A stretch of 64,000 nt of DNA from Heliomarina baculiformis. GTDB taxonomy: Bacteria > Pseudomonadota > Alphaproteobacteria > Rhodobacterales > Rhodobacteraceae. Below the pieces are notes generated by a model that ran no database searches, was not told the origin of the DNA, and saw nothing but the letters and a program-made list of their open reading frames with translations. The stretch's first letter is position 1; every line of letters begins with the position of its first letter. The position numbers were made by a program, and so were the translations under genes. The stretch is from contig NZ_JAIMIC010000007.1 in NCBI RefSeq assembly GCF_019966545.1, positions 186,001-250,000 of the forward strand, given 5' to 3'. This document shows positions 9,647 to 19,139 of this stretch, one piece after another.

Positions 9647-9781
9647 ATGTTGCGTACTATCACGATCGGGACGTCCATATCTATTCAGGGCATGTTCGTC
9701 CGTACACTTCCGAACGGCAAAATTGTCGTTCGCGACGGGAAGACGATTTATACCGGTAAACCGGTAAGCACTGCCGCGTAA
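9647..9781 (+). CDS. Small 44-residue protein of unknown function
   Basis: An ATG reading frame of 44 codons ending in TAA (MLRTITIGTSISIQ...KPVSTAA). A strong GGGGAG ribosome-binding site (9633-9638) sits eight bases before the ATG, and an intrinsic terminator follows 21 bases after the stop, so the unit looks like a complete small gene. The product is basic, with alternating beta-type stretches (TITIGTSISIQGMFVRTL, GKIVVRDGKTIYTG) and no signal peptide or membrane segment; it could fold as a small beta-barrel or hairpin. It is too short for most gene callers. No function can be assigned. It lies between mutT and the convergent infB. Confidence 0.7.
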   Translation: MLRTITIGTSISIQGMFVRTLPNGKIVVRDGKTIYTGKPVSTAA

Positions 9782-9802
9782 TTTCGCTACTCACGAAAGA
9801 TG

Positions 9803-9838
9803 AAAAAGGCACGGTTTGGGGAAAACCGTGCCTTTTTT
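9803..9838. terminator. Bidirectional intrinsic terminator (small ORF / infB)
   Basis: A 10-bp stem (GGCACGGTTT 9808-9817 and AAACCGTGCC 9823-9832) with a 5-base loop is flanked by five A on the left (9803-9807) and six T on the right (9833-9838). It can therefore stop both the rightward small-ORF transcript and the leftward infB operon. Confidence 0.9.
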
Positions 9839-9874
9839 CTATGTTTAGGTACTTCGCCTGAGCGAGGTGCCGGA

Positions 9875-12373
9875 TTAATCCAGCACCCGCGTGACTTCCT
9901 CGCGCTCGAAAATTTCGATCACATCCGCGGGCCGGATGTCGTCGTAATTTTCAAAGGCCATACCGCATTCCTGACCCGACTGTACTTCGGACACTTCGTC
10001 CTTGAAGCGTTTGAGAGTCTTGAGCGTACCTTCATGGATAACCACGTTGTCGCGCAGCAGGCGAACGCCAGCGGAGCGACGGGCAACACCCTCGGTCACC
10101 AGACAGCCGGCAACCTTGCCGACGCCGGTAACCTTGAAGACTTCCTTGATCTCGGCATAACCGATGAACTTTTCGCGGATCTCTGCAGAAAGCAGACCGC
10201 TTGCCGCCTTTTTGACATCGTCCACGAGGTCGTAGATCACCGAATAGTACCGGATCTCGACGCCCTTTTGGTTCGCGGTGTTACGCGCAGAGGCGTTTGC
10301 ACGCACGTTGAAGCCCATGATCGGCGCACCTGATGCTTCGGCAAGGCCGACATCGGTTTCCGTGATCGCTCCTACACCGGAGTGCAGAACACGAACGCGT
10401 ACTTCGTCGTTGCCGATCTTTTCCATCGCCTGAACGATGGCTTCGGCAGAACCCTGCACATCCGCTTTGACGAGGATGGGCAGCTCGGACACGTTTTCGT
10501 TCGCCTTGGCGTTCGCCATCAGCTGTTCCAGCGTCGTAGCAGCACCGGCAGCGGCCCGTTTGTCCTTGGCGGCTTTTTCGCGATATTCGGCGATTTCACG
10601 CGCCTGCGCTTCGGTTTCCACCACGTTCAGAACGTCGCCCGCTTCGGGAGTACCGTTAAGACCAAGCACCTCTACAGGAACCGAAGGACCGGCTTCTTTC
10701 ACGCGCTCGCCCTTGTCGTTCTCCATCGCACGGACCTTACCCCATTGCTCGCCGACGACGAAAATGTCGCCTTGGCGCAGGGTACCGGTCTGGACGAGAA
10801 CCGTGGCAACGGGACCACGGCCAACGTCAAGCTGCGCCTCGATTACGGCGCCTTGGGCGGCACGATCGGGGTTCGCCTTGAGTTCGAGCAGTTCCGCCTG
10901 AAGCGCGATGGCTTCGAGCAGATCGTCGAGACCCTGACCGGAAATCGCCGAGACTTCGACGTCCTGAACATCACCGGACATCTTTTCTACTATGACTTCG
11001 TGATGGAGCAGGTCCGTACGTACCTTGTCCGGGTCCGCAGAGGGTTTGTCGATCTTGTTGATCGCCACGATCATCGGCACCTTGGCCGCCTTGGCGTGGT
11101 TGATCGCTTCGATCGTCTGGGGCATCACAGCGTCGTCCGCAGCCACAACAAGCACAACGATATCAGTCACCTGAGCACCGCGGGAGCGCATCGATGTAAA
11201 GGCCGCGTGGCCGGGCGTGTCGAGGAAGGTCAACAGCTGACCGCCGTCGGTCTTCACCTGGTAGGCGCCGATGTGCTGGGTGATCCCGCCTGCTTCGCCG
11301 GCAACAACCTTGGCATTACGGATTGCGTCCAGCAGCGAGGTCTTGCCGTGGTCGACGTGGCCCATGATGGTGATGACTGGCGGACGCGACTGGAACGCGC
11401 TTTCATCATCCTCGACCTGTGCGATGACCTGTTCGACGTCGGAGTCGGAAACACGGACGACCTTGTGCCCGAATTCCTCGACGATCAATTCCGCCGTGTC
11501 TGCGTCGATGGTCTGGTTCTGCGTGACCATCATGCCGTTCTGCATCAGCGCCTTGACGACTTCTCCGACGCGTTCCGCCATACGGTTGGCCAGTTCCGAA
11601 ACGACAATCGCCTCGGGCACCTGAACGTCACGTACGACCTTTTCACGCTCGACATTGCCACCCATCGCTTTCTGACGGGCGCGTTCCTGCTTGCGCTTCA
11701 TCGCAGCCATCGACCGCTGGCGACCACCTTCGCCGCCAGTCAGCGCCTGATTCAGCGTGAGCTTGCCAGAACGGCGGTTGTCGTCGCGGCCCTTGCCGCG
11801 GTTTGAACGCTGTTCGCGGTCGCGGTCGGCATCTGCCTTGCGCGGCGAAGCTGCGGGCGCGGATTTGGACGAACGCGGCGCATCGGCAGCCGCCGGCGCT
11901 TCGGGCGCTTCCTGCGGTGCGGCGGCACGGCGCGCAGCCTCTTCGGCCTCGCGCTTGGCACGTTCTTCTTCCTCGGCCTTGGCTTTAAGCGCCTCTTCGC
12001 GTTCGCGCTCTTCGCGCTCTTTCGCTTCGGCTTCGGCGCGGCGGCGATCGCGTTCTTCTTCGCGCGCCTTTTCCTCGGCGATCCGCTGCGCTTCTTCTTC
12101 TGCTTCGCGGGCTTTTGCAGCCTGCAACGCTTTCATCCGGCGTTCCATCTCGGCATCAGAGATACCCGCCGGACGGCGGGAAGGATCTGCCGAGGGAGAC
12201 GTCGCCGCGCCAGTCGCCTTATTGGCGGCGCCCGGCTTGGGAACCACAACGCGCTTGCGCTTGGTTTCCACAACGACATTCTTGGTCCGACCGTGGCTGA
12301 AACTCTGTTTCACGTTCCCCGGACGGGACCCCCCACGCAGACCCAATGTCTTTTTGCCGTCAGTATCGCTCAT
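9875..12373 (-). CDS. infB: Translation initiation factor IF-2
   Basis: 832 residues. IF-2 is the GTPase that brings initiator fMet-tRNA to the 30S subunit and promotes subunit joining. The N-terminus is long, charged and low-complexity (about residues 70-230, rich in A, E, K, R with repeated EERERR-like heptads, probably an extended coiled coil), as in other IF-2 proteins. The GTPase domain follows with GHVDHGKTS (about residue 338), DTPGHAAF and NKIDKP, then domains II-IV. The gene overlaps the preceding ylxR stop by one base (TAATG) and is the last gene of rimP-nusA-ylxR-infB. A bidirectional terminator lies downstream. Confidence 0.97.
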   Translation of the reverse strand: MSDTDGKKTLGLRGGSRPGNVKQSFSHGRTKNVVVETKRKRVVVPKPGAANKATGAATSPSADPSRRPAGISDAEMERRMKALQAAKAREAEEEAQRIAEEKAREEERDRRRAEAEAKEREEREREEALKAKAEEEERAKREAEEAARRAAAPQEAPEAPAAADAPRSSKSAPAASPRKADADRDREQRSNRGKGRDDNRRSGKLTLNQALTGGEGGRQRSMAAMKRKQERARQKAMGGNVEREKVVRDVQVPEAIVVSELANRMAERVGEVVKALMQNGMMVTQNQTIDADTAELIVEEFGHKVVRVSDSDVEQVIAQVEDDESAFQSRPPVITIMGHVDHGKTSLLDAIRNAKVVAGEAGGITQHIGAYQVKTDGGQLLTFLDTPGHAAFTSMRSRGAQVTDIVVLVVAADDAVMPQTIEAINHAKAAKVPMIVAINKIDKPSADPDKVRTDLLHHEVIVEKMSGDVQDVEVSAISGQGLDDLLEAIALQAELLELKANPDRAAQGAVIEAQLDVGRGPVATVLVQTGTLRQGDIFVVGEQWGKVRAMENDKGERVKEAGPSVPVEVLGLNGTPEAGDVLNVVETEAQAREIAEYREKAAKDKRAAAGAATTLEQLMANAKANENVSELPILVKADVQGSAEAIVQAMEKIGNDEVRVRVLHSGVGAITETDVGLAEASGAPIMGFNVRANASARNTANQKGVEIRYYSVIYDLVDDVKKAASGLLSAEIREKFIGYAEIKEVFKVTGVGKVAGCLVTEGVARRSAGVRLLRDNVVIHEGTLKTLKRFKDEVSEVQSGQECGMAFENYDDIRPADVIEIFEREEVTRVLD

Positions 12374-13002
12374 TAAGCTCTTTTTCCTTCCGAGCGGCCC
12401 TTGCCGCTCTCCGCTTCGCGCACTCCGCGCAGTCTTTGCGCATCCTCTACAACACGATGGCTGAGTCCACCAGAGGCGAGGGCCGCATGTATCACAGTTT
12501 CACGTCCAAAAGCCATCCCCAGCTCATTCGACGTAAGCCAGCCGATGTATCGGCCGAAATGCGGCGTGCTGAGTTTCGACTTTCCCCGACCCGAGCCATC
12601 CACGGCCTGGAGCAGGATTTCTGCTTCTTCTTTTGCCAGCCAATCCTTGACCTTTTCATATCCGGCCACAGCGTGGCCGGATTTGCGAGCAAGGCTGATC
12701 AAATCGATCACCCGGCGCGCAAGCTGGCTTTCGACTTCGTCCACGAGCCCGTCGGGAACCGTGACCGGCCCTTTAAGACTGCGGGCGAACAATTTCTTGT
12801 TCACGGCCTTTTCCAAAGCCGCCCGGTCAGCCGCAACATAAGTTCCGCGACCTGGCAATTTACCCAGAATATCCGGCACAAGCTGGCCTCCGGGACCAGC
12901 AACGAACCGGATCAGACCGTTCTTTGGCTGCACCTCTCCGGTCGCAATGCATTTGCGTTCGGGATCGCCATCGCGATCTTTAGAGATGCCTCCTCGGCTC
13001 AT
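12373..13002 (-). CDS. ylxR: YlxR-type RNA-binding protein with L7Ae-like domain
   Basis: 209 residues. The N-terminal YlxR (DUF448) domain, residues about 12-85, shows RKCIATGE...LIRFV and LPGRGTYV, the usual RNA-binding signature. A second region (about 90-180) resembles the ribosomal L7Ae/YlxQ fold with [15 protein letters not shown]. The tail is short and basic. Proteins of this kind sit between nusA and infB in many bacteria and are thought to act in transcription or ribosome assembly; the precise role is not settled. It overlaps infB by one base and lies 21 bases after nusA. Confidence 0.85.
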   Translation of the reverse strand: MSRGGISKDRDGDPERKCIATGEVQPKNGLIRFVAGPGGQLVPDILGKLPGRGTYVAADRAALEKAVNKKLFARSLKGPVTVPDGLVDEVESQLARRVIDLISLARKSGHAVAGYEKVKDWLAKEEAEILLQAVDGSGRGKSKLSTPHFGRYIGWLTSNELGMAFGRETVIHAALASGGLSHRVVEDAQRLRGVREAESGKGRSEGKRA

Positions 13003-13023
13003 CCAGCGACCTCCGGGCCCCTA

Positions 13024-14652
13024 TCAGGCCCCGGCCTCCGTGGTGACTTCTTCTTCGGATTCGTCGGAAACCTCTTCCTCTTCGGATTTGAGTTCCGCCG
13101 GATCGACCCAGCCAAGCTGGATACGGGCCGTCATCACCATGTTCTGCGCTTCTTCGAGCGAAACCTCGAAGGGTTCCAGAATACCGTCGTCCTTGGTCCG
13201 CTCGCCGTCGACCGTGGTCCAGCCGCCAGCCAGTTCCCAGTCAGCACAGGTGGCAAAGTCTTCAAGCGTCTTCACACCGTCCTTGGCCAGTGCCTCGATC
13301 ATTTGGGGTGTCAGACCCTCGAATTCAACCAGGCTGTCCTCAACTCCCAATGTACGGGCGTTTTCAAGCGCCGCTTTGTTCTGCGCATCGAGGTATTCCG
13401 CTGCACGTGCCTGAAGCTCGGCAGCCGTATCTTCGTCCACGCCGTCGATGACGAGAAGTTCATCCAATTCCACATAGGCGACTTCCTCGAGATTGGTGAA
13501 GCCCTCGGAAACCAGCAGCTGGGCGAAGAATTCGTCGAGATCCAGCGTATCCATGAACAGTTTAGTACGCTGTTCGAATTCGGCCTGACGACGGGCGGAT
13601 TCTTCTTCCTCGGTCATGATGTCGATGTCGAGACCGGTCAGCTGGCTGGCCAGACGTACGTTCTGACCGCGACGACCGATGGCAAGCGAAAGCTGCTCTT
13701 CCGGCACGACAACTTCGATACGCTCGGCTTCTTCGTCGAGAACCACCTTGGAGACCTCGGCGGGCTGGAGCGCGTTGACGAGGAAGGTCGGCTGGTCCTC
13801 ATTCCACGGAATGATGTCGATCTTTTCGCCCTGAAGTTCGTTCACAACGGCCTGAACACGGCTGCCGCGCATACCTACGCAGGCGCCAACGGGGTCGATG
13901 GAGCCATCGTAAGAGATCACCGCGATCTTTGCGCGCGAACCCGGGTCACGGGCCACTGCCTTGATCTCGATGATACCGTCATAGATTTCCGGCACTTCCA
14001 TCTTGAACAGCTCGGCCATGAATTCCGGAGCGGTTCGGCTCAGGAAGATCTGCGGGCCACGCGGTTCGCGGCGCACATCCTTAACGTAGCAGCGGATGCG
14101 GTCGTTCGGACGATAGCTTTCGCGACCGATCTTTTCGTTGCGGCGCAGTATGCCTTCGCCCGCGCCCACATCGACGATGACGTTGCCGTATTCCTCGCGC
14201 TTGACGAGACCGTTGATGATGGTACCCGCGCGATCCTTGAATTCTTCGTACTGACGGTCACGCTCGGCTTCGCGCACTTTCTGAAGAATCACCTGCTTTG
14301 CGGATTGCGCTGCGATTCGGCCCATTTCGACCGGGGGAACTTCTTCTACGAAAGTGTCGCCGATCTGCGGATCGGCCATGTATTGCTTGGCCTGCGCGAC
14401 AGTGAATTCGGACTGGTAGTTTTCAAACTCTTCATCCTCGACCACGGTGCGCACACGGGTAAAGGTCGCACGACCGGTCTTGCGGTCAATCGAAACCCGA
14501 ATGTCCATCTCTGCGCCGTAACGGCTCTTGGCAGCGCGGGCGAGGCTTTCTTCCATCGCTTCGATCACCAGACCGGGGTCGATCATCTTTTCGCGGGCGA
14601 CGGCCTCGGCGGTTTGCAACAGCTCCAGCTGGTTTGCAGAGGTGATAGCCAT
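13024..14652 (-). CDS. nusA: Transcription termination/antitermination protein NusA
   Basis: 542 residues. NusA binds RNA polymerase and nascent RNA and modulates pausing, termination and antitermination. The N-terminal polymerase-binding domain (about 1-130) is followed by S1 (about 135-200, DVGAGEGILRRNEKI) and two KH domains (about 205-345, CVGMRGSRVQAVV and AIGRRGQNVRLA). The C-terminus has two acidic helix-hairpin-helix repeats (about 360-500) and a Glu/Ser-rich tail (SEEEEVSDESEEEV). The stop of rimP abuts the nusA ATG with no gap, so translation is probably coupled. NusA is a plausible regulator of the terminator-like leader at the head of its own operon. Confidence 0.96.
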   Translation of the reverse strand: MAITSANQLELLQTAEAVAREKMIDPGLVIEAMEESLARAAKSRYGAEMDIRVSIDRKTGRATFTRVRTVVEDEEFENYQSEFTVAQAKQYMADPQIGDTFVEEVPPVEMGRIAAQSAKQVILQKVREAERDRQYEEFKDRAGTIINGLVKREEYGNVIVDVGAGEGILRRNEKIGRESYRPNDRIRCYVKDVRREPRGPQIFLSRTAPEFMAELFKMEVPEIYDGIIEIKAVARDPGSRAKIAVISYDGSIDPVGACVGMRGSRVQAVVNELQGEKIDIIPWNEDQPTFLVNALQPAEVSKVVLDEEAERIEVVVPEEQLSLAIGRRGQNVRLASQLTGLDIDIMTEEEESARRQAEFEQRTKLFMDTLDLDEFFAQLLVSEGFTNLEEVAYVELDELLVIDGVDEDTAAELQARAAEYLDAQNKAALENARTLGVEDSLVEFEGLTPQMIEALAKDGVKTLEDFATCADWELAGGWTTVDGERTKDDGILEPFEVSLEEAQNMVMTARIQLGWVDPAELKSEEEEVSDESEEEVTTEAGA

Positions 14653-15243
14653 TTATCTGTTCTCCTCGGATGAGCTCTCAGTCTCGATTTCGTCAAATGC
14701 GTCCTGGTCCAGATCTTCGGGAAGCGTGCCAGCCGCCTTGCGCTGTCGCAGCATTTCCTTGATCAGATCATCGCTGAGCACCAGCTTTGCGTCGCTGAGC
14801 CAGTCAAACTTCAGGCCTATGGTGCCTTCTTCCACGTTGATCAGCACCTCATCGCCATCGACGCCGGCAAGCGTACCTTTGAAGCGGCGGCGGCCATCGA
14901 TCAATTCTGCCGTCTCGATCTTGGCTTCGTAGCCTTCATAGGCATCGAAATCCTTAAGACGCGTCAACGGCCTGTCAATTCCGGGGCTGGAAACTTCCAA
15001 CGTATATTCGTCGAGGATAGGGTCTTCGACATCAAGGATCGCGCTGACCGAATTCGATATTTCGGCGCAGTCATCGACCTCGATACCGCCGCCGGGCTTG
15101 TCCGCCATGATCTGCAAGACAGTCGTCTTGCCCGACATCAGGCGCACCCGGACCAGTTCGAAGCCAAGGTCCTCGATCACCGGTGTGATGATTTCCGCCA
15201 TGCGTCGGTCGATGGCGGCCTTTGCGATGAGATCGTTGGTCAT
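14653..15243 (-). CDS. rimP: Ribosome maturation factor RimP
   Basis: 196 residues, normal. RimP assists assembly of the 30S subunit. The N-terminal alpha/beta domain (about 10-85) shows [18 protein letters not shown] and the [19 protein letters not shown] motif; the C-terminal SH3-like barrel covers about 90-170 ([27 protein letters not shown]); the tail is acidic. It is the first gene of rimP-nusA-ylxR-infB. The start codon lies only seven bases after the T-run of an intrinsic-terminator hairpin, with just a weak GGAC in between, so expression is probably controlled in the leader. Confidence 0.94.
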   Translation of the reverse strand: MTNDLIAKAAIDRRMAEIITPVIEDLGFELVRVRLMSGKTTVLQIMADKPGGGIEVDDCAEISNSVSAILDVEDPILDEYTLEVSSPGIDRPLTRLKDFDAYEGYEAKIETAELIDGRRRFKGTLAGVDGDEVLINVEEGTIGLKFDWLSDAKLVLSDDLIKEMLRQRKAAGTLPEDLDQDAFDEIETESSSEENR

Positions 15244-15251
15244 ACGTGTCC

Positions 15252-15281
15252 AAAAACAAAAAAACGGGCGCGCGGCCCGTT
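15252..15281 (-). terminator. Intrinsic terminator / attenuator in the rimP leader
   Basis: On the minus strand, AACGGGC (complement of 15275-15281) pairs with GCCCGTT (complement of 15263-15269) around a CGCGC loop. The T-run TTTTTGTTTTTG follows, ending at 15251-15252. It ends seven bases before the rimP ATG, so any RNA carrying that start codon must read through it. It may also terminate the upstream pip/solute-binding transcript. Confidence 0.75.
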
Positions 15282-15335
15282 ACACTTCTCCGGTGGAGCG
15301 TCAGGCCAGAGCCTGCCGCGCCGCTGTTGAGAGGG

Positions 15336-15364
15336 GATATACGCAGGATGACCCGAGTCTGCAA
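15336..15364 (-). promoter_or_regulatory. Candidate promoter of the rimP-nusA-ylxR-infB operon
   Basis: On the minus strand TTGCAG (15359-15364) and TATATC (15336-15341) are separated by exactly 17 bases. The predicted transcript start near 15329 gives a leader of about 85 bases that includes small hairpins (CAGGC-TCTG-GCCTG, CTCC-ACC-GGAG) and the terminator at 15252-15281. Confidence 0.45.
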
Positions 15365-15383
15365 GGGTGAAAACGGAAAGCGC

Positions 15384-16232
15384 CTAGGCGATCCACCAGC
15401 GTTCGGCCAGCCGACCGTCATCCAGAGCGCCACGGGCGCCGATCACCCGGGGCATTCCGACGCCTCGTCGCGCCGCGATGGCAATGTTCTGCGACGATGG
15501 ATGATAAGCGAAGTCGCCCCGATTCAGGACACCGTCCGGGGCCGGAAGCTCGGCCACATCGACAAAACCGTCACGCAGCGCCTCGGCACGGACCGACGGG
15601 TCCGAAATAGCGATCACATCAATTGCGTCCAGCCACCCAGCCTGCCCGTCCTTGTAATGCGACGGGACACGTTCGCCGAGGAAATGCCGGTTCTCGTCGA
15701 TGCGCCGCGCTGCATAGAGCCCAGTACCGATCCCTGTCGCCATAGCCGAGTCGACGCAATCGGCGGGGCAGATCGAAAGAGACTGATTCGCCAGTAGGAA
15801 GGGCAGTTGTGGATTTGCCTCGTGCAATTCGATCCGGAGCGTCGAAGAACCGGTCGCTTCGACTGCCGCGATATGGCGGTCAGCGAACCATTCCTGCGAC
15901 AGGAGAGACGCAACTGCATCAGAAGCGTCAAAGCGCGATCCATCGTGGAAATCGACTCCGTCACGAAGCTTGAATTCCCAGTGACGCGCGTCATTCGCGC
16001 TTTGCCATGAAACGGCGAGCTCACCGCGCAGAACGCCATCAGGTGCGACTTCGGTAAGTGTATCGAAAGCCGCGCCGCGCGCCAGTTCCGTGACTTGGTC
16101 GTGTTCCCGCGAAACAGCCACGCGCAGCCGCCCCCCGCGCGTCGGTTTTGCGTCCGGCGACAGACCCGTCGCTGCCAGCAGCGCTGCTGCGGCACCGGAT
16201 GCAAACAGGGCACGACGGTCGATACGGGTCAT
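15384..16232 (-). CDS. Short ABC-type solute-binding protein (SBP_bac_5 family, N-terminal half only)
   Basis: 282 residues against about 500 for ordinary oligopeptide/dipeptide-binding proteins. The start at [10 protein letters not shown] gives a twin-arginine-type or long Sec signal (RR, then a hydrophobic Ala-rich stretch to about residue 25). The body matches the first lobe of the family (GGRLRVAVSRE, FDTLTEVAPDGVL, WEFKLRDGVDFHDGSRFDASD) and then stops after a DDGRLAERWW tail. There is no frameshifted remainder downstream. It overlaps pip by four bases (ATGA), and no transporter genes are close. It may be a shortened, domesticated family member or a degraded gene; the intact frame favours a functional protein. 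Confidence 0.75.
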   Translation of the reverse strand: MTRIDRRALFASGAAAALLAATGLSPDAKPTRGGRLRVAVSREHDQVTELARGAAFDTLTEVAPDGVLRGELAVSWQSANDARHWEFKLRDGVDFHDGSRFDASDAVASLLSQEWFADRHIAAVEATGSSTLRIELHEANPQLPFLLANQSLSICPADCVDSAMATGIGTGLYAARRIDENRHFLGERVPSHYKDGQAGWLDAIDVIAISDPSVRAEALRDGFVDVAELPAPDGVLNRGDFAYHPSSQNIAIAARRGVGMPRVIGARGALDDGRLAERWWIA

Positions 16233-17212
16233 TTGGAGCGGGCTTTCCTTGCGATGTCGTCCATGATGCGCACGAGCTCGGCGCTGATGCCCGGTTCCGA
16301 AAGGGCGTGGCCAGCATTGCGCACCATCTTGAGCTGACAGTTGGGCCAAAGTTCCGACAAGGTCCATGCAGAATGAGGTGGACAGATCATGTCATACCGG
16401 CCCTGAACGATAACGCCCGGAATTTCGGCGATCCTGTCCATCTGGGACAGGATCTGCCCGTCATATTCAAGGAAACCGCCATTGATGAAATAGTGATTCT
16501 CAAGCCGGGCAAAGGCGCGGGCGTATTCACCGGGGCTTTCCCCCGACGCGCCTGTCGACTGAATTGAGGCCAGCGCATTTTCCCATGCGGACCAGGCCCG
16601 ACCAAAGCGAACCTCTTCATTCACGTCGCCGGAGAACAAGCGCTTGTGATAGGCGCCGATCATGTCATGGCGTTCTGCGGGCGGAATTTTCTCGACGAAC
16701 CTTGCCCATGTTTCCGGCCAGAAACGCCCAGCGCCGCCGCCGTAGAACCAGTCGAGTTCCGCCTTTGTCATCAGGAACACGCCGCGAAGCACGATATTGC
16801 AGACGCGGGACGGATGCGTCTGGGAATAGATCAACGCGAGGGTCGCACCCCAGCTACCGCCAAAAGCGACCCATTTATCGATACCAAGAACTTCACGGAT
16901 AGCTTCGATATCCGCGACGAGGTGCCATGTGGTATTATCCGTCACCGAGGCGTGCGGTCTTGATCGACCGCACCCGCGCTGGTCGAAAAGGATGATACGG
17001 TAGACCTCGGGGTCGAAATACCGGCGCATCGCGGGGCTGCATCCGCCGCCGGGGCCGCCATGAAGAACGACCACTGGCAGGCCGTTGGGATTACCACATT
17101 GCTCGACATAGATCCGGTGGCCCTGCCCGACATCGAGCATCCGCTGATCGAAAGGGTCGATCGGGGGGTGCAGATATTGAACTGCACGCTTTTGATCCGG
17201 GTTTTTGTCCAT
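16229..17212 (-). CDS. pip: Proline iminopeptidase (alpha/beta hydrolase, S33)
   Basis: 327 residues, normal. The enzyme removes N-terminal proline from peptides in the cytoplasm. The alpha/beta-hydrolase core shows the oxyanion motif HGGPGGG (about 51-57), DQRGCGRS (77-84), and the nucleophile elbow GGSWG with Ser120. The acid is probably in GRYDMICP and the base in [10 protein letters not shown] near the C-terminus. It starts 49 bases from the divergent ubiG and overlaps the following solute-binding gene by four bases, which suggests a two-gene operon that handles peptides. Confidence 0.93.
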   Translation of the reverse strand: MDKNPDQKRAVQYLHPPIDPFDQRMLDVGQGHRIYVEQCGNPNGLPVVVLHGGPGGGCSPAMRRYFDPEVYRIILFDQRGCGRSRPHASVTDNTTWHLVADIEAIREVLGIDKWVAFGGSWGATLALIYSQTHPSRVCNIVLRGVFLMTKAELDWFYGGGAGRFWPETWARFVEKIPPAERHDMIGAYHKRLFSGDVNEEVRFGRAWSAWENALASIQSTGASGESPGEYARAFARLENHYFINGGFLEYDGQILSQMDRIAEIPGVIVQGRYDMICPPHSAWTLSELWPNCQLKMVRNAGHALSEPGISAELVRIMDDIARKARSK

Positions 17213-17261
17213 TACTGACCTATATACTGCCCGGAATACAAAAGGTCATTCAGAGATTGGA

Positions 17262-18011
17262 ATGCAAGTGTCGCAATCGACAATAGACCCAAATGAAGTC
17301 GCAAAATTCGAAGCCATGGCTGCAGAATGGTGGGATCCGAACGGAAAGTTCAAGCCTCTCCACATGATGAATCCCTGTCGACTGGATTACATCACGACTC
17401 AGATCGCGGGGGAATTCGAACGTGACGTGAAAACGCCGAATCCCTTTAACGGCTTGCGCATCCTGGACATTGGCTGCGGCGGTGGACTGCTGTCGGAACC
17501 GATGGCGCGGCTGGGGGCCGAGGTTGTTGGCGCAGACGCGGCCGAGCGCAACATACCGGTCGCGCAGGTGCACGCCGAACAATCAGGTCTGGATATCGAC
17601 TATCGCAACACCACGGCCGAAGCACTTGCCGCTTCGGGAGAACAGTTCGATGTCGTGCTCAACATGGAAGTCGTCGAACATGTCGCCGATCCGCTGGCCT
17701 ATCTGACGGCCTGCCGCGAACTGTTGAAACCCGGCGGGCTGCATATCTGCTCGACGATCAATCGGAACCCGAAATCCTATGCTATGGCGATTTTCGGAGC
17801 CGAGGTCGTCATGCGCTGGCTTCCACGGGGAACACATGATTGGTCGAAATTCATCACCCCGGACGAGTTGTTTGACCTGTTGACGAAAGCCGGGCTTAAA
17901 CCGGTGGATCGCAAGGGATTCGTCTTTAACCCGGTGCTGTGGAGCTGGAGCATTTCTCCGCGCGATCTTTCGGTTAACTACGTGACCGCGTCGCTGAAAC
18001 AGGAAACCTGA
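17262..18011 (+). CDS. ubiG: Ubiquinone biosynthesis O-methyltransferase UbiG
   Basis: 249 residues. UbiG methylates both hydroxyl groups on the ubiquinone ring with S-adenosylmethionine. The start at [10 protein letters not shown] is chosen because the family begins just before [19 protein letters not shown]; upstream in-frame codons overlap the pip start region. SAM-binding motif I is clear (ILDIGCGGG, about 67-75), followed by the [11 protein letters not shown] and [15 protein letters not shown] motifs. It stands divergent to pip across a 49-base gap containing TATATA. Confidence 0.95.
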   Translation: MQVSQSTIDPNEVAKFEAMAAEWWDPNGKFKPLHMMNPCRLDYITTQIAGEFERDVKTPNPFNGLRILDIGCGGGLLSEPMARLGAEVVGADAAERNIPVAQVHAEQSGLDIDYRNTTAEALAASGEQFDVVLNMEVVEHVADPLAYLTACRELLKPGGLHICSTINRNPKSYAMAIFGAEVVMRWLPRGTHDWSKFITPDELFDLLTKAGLKPVDRKGFVFNPVLWSWSISPRDLSVNYVTASLKQET

Positions 18012-18098
18012 TGTCGGAACCGTATCTTCTGACAGGCGTTCGCAACGCATGACCCGTCGCCGCGCGTACCTGACCGACCCGACCGAGAGCCATCCCGC

Positions 18099-19136
18099 AT
18101 GATGGCAGACTTGCCCATTGCCATTATCCTGCTGGTTTTTGCCTGCGCGGGTGGCGTGATCTGCGTATCCGGCGTTTTCATGACGGGCTTGGCCGACAAG
18201 CTTGCCGACCGAACCGGTCTTGGCGAGGCAATTGTCGGTGGTGTCATTCTTGGCGCGGCGACGTCTTTGTCCGGTACGGTTGTTTCGGTTACCGCCGCAT
18301 TGGATGGGCGGGCGTCGCTGGCGTTTTCCAATTCCGTTGGCGGTATCGCGGCACAGACCGCTTTTCTGGCTTTCGCCGATTTGATGTTTCGGCGTGCGAA
18401 CCTTGAACATGCGGCGGCCGAGGTCACGAATATCGTCCAAGGGATTCTGCTGGTCTTGCTGCTGCTGATCCCCATGGCGGCTCTCGTAACGCCTGAATTC
18501 ACGATACTTGCCATTCACCCAGCATCCTTCCTTATCCCGGTGGTCTATATCGCGGGCCTGTTCGTCTGCCGTTCCGTTCAAGAAGAGCCGATGTGGCGTC
18601 CGGTCAAGACAAAGGAAACCCGCGAAGACACACCCGATGATGAAGACGAGCAGACCGCGTCGAAGACGACCCTGCGGCTAGGGCTCGAATTTGGAGGTCT
18701 CATGGCGGTCATGGGTCTTTCCGGATGGCTGATCGCACAGAGCGGTTCGGCGCTTACTGACAGGCTTGGCATTTCGGCATCGCTGGTCGGGGCGCTTTTG
18801 ACGGCAACTGTCACCTCGCTGCCCGAGCTTGTGACGACCTTGGCAGCCGTTCGGCGTGGCGCGCTGCAACTTGCTGTCGGCGGGATCATCGGGGGCAATA
18901 CGTTTGACACGTTGTTCCTGACCGCAGCCGACGTGTCCTATCGAGAAGGGTCTCTTTACCATGCGGCCACCAACCAGGATTACTTCTGGGTTGTTACCGC
19001 CGCGCTGATGACCACCTGCCTCTTGGCCGGGCTCGTCGTGCGCGAACGCAGCGGACCGGCGGGGATAGGATTTGACAGTCTTTCTCTGCTTGGCATTTAC
19101 CTCGGCGCGATCGCCCTGCAGGTCCTCGCTTTCTGA
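18099..19136 (+). CDS. Ca2+/Na+ (cation/proton) antiporter-like membrane protein
   Basis: 345 residues with about ten predicted membrane segments in two inverted halves. Each half carries an alpha repeat of the CaCA superfamily: about 40-90 (GEAIVGGVILGAATSLSGTV) and about 225-275 (GISASLVGALLTATVTSLPE, then GGIIGGNTFDT). A charged cytoplasmic loop (about 165-190, with DTPDDEDEQT) joins the halves. The second repeat keeps the TSLPE acidic residue used in cation binding, while the first has TSLSG, where classical exchangers have an acidic residue; substrate and coupling ion are therefore uncertain. It begins 87 bases after ubiG. An ATGATG start leaves a one-codon choice. Confidence 0.82.
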   Translation: MMADLPIAIILLVFACAGGVICVSGVFMTGLADKLADRTGLGEAIVGGVILGAATSLSGTVVSVTAALDGRASLAFSNSVGGIAAQTAFLAFADLMFRRANLEHAAAEVTNIVQGILLVLLLLIPMAALVTPEFTILAIHPASFLIPVVYIAGLFVCRSVQEEPMWRPVKTKETREDTPDDEDEQTASKTTLRLGLEFGGLMAVMGLSGWLIAQSGSALTDRLGISASLVGALLTATVTSLPELVTTLAAVRRGALQLAVGGIIGGNTFDTLFLTAADVSYREGSLYHAATNQDYFWVVTAALMTTCLLAGLVVRERSGPAGIGFDSLSLLGIYLGAIALQVLAF

Positions 19137-19139
19137 GGG

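Noticed and set aside
12346-14673. A 775-codon open frame on the plus strand, antisense to ylxR and nusA
   Set aside because: It is the mirror of two well-recognised genes with strong family motifs; long antisense frames are expected in GC-rich coding DNA. Similar frames antisense to secA (4755-6884) and infB (10382-11806) were dropped for the same reason.
18011-18101. Two tandem mini-ORFs (13 and 17 codons) between ubiG and the antiporter gene
   Set aside because: They overlap by ATGA-type junctions, but neither has a good ribosome-binding site or recognisable sequence; too short to support without conservation data.
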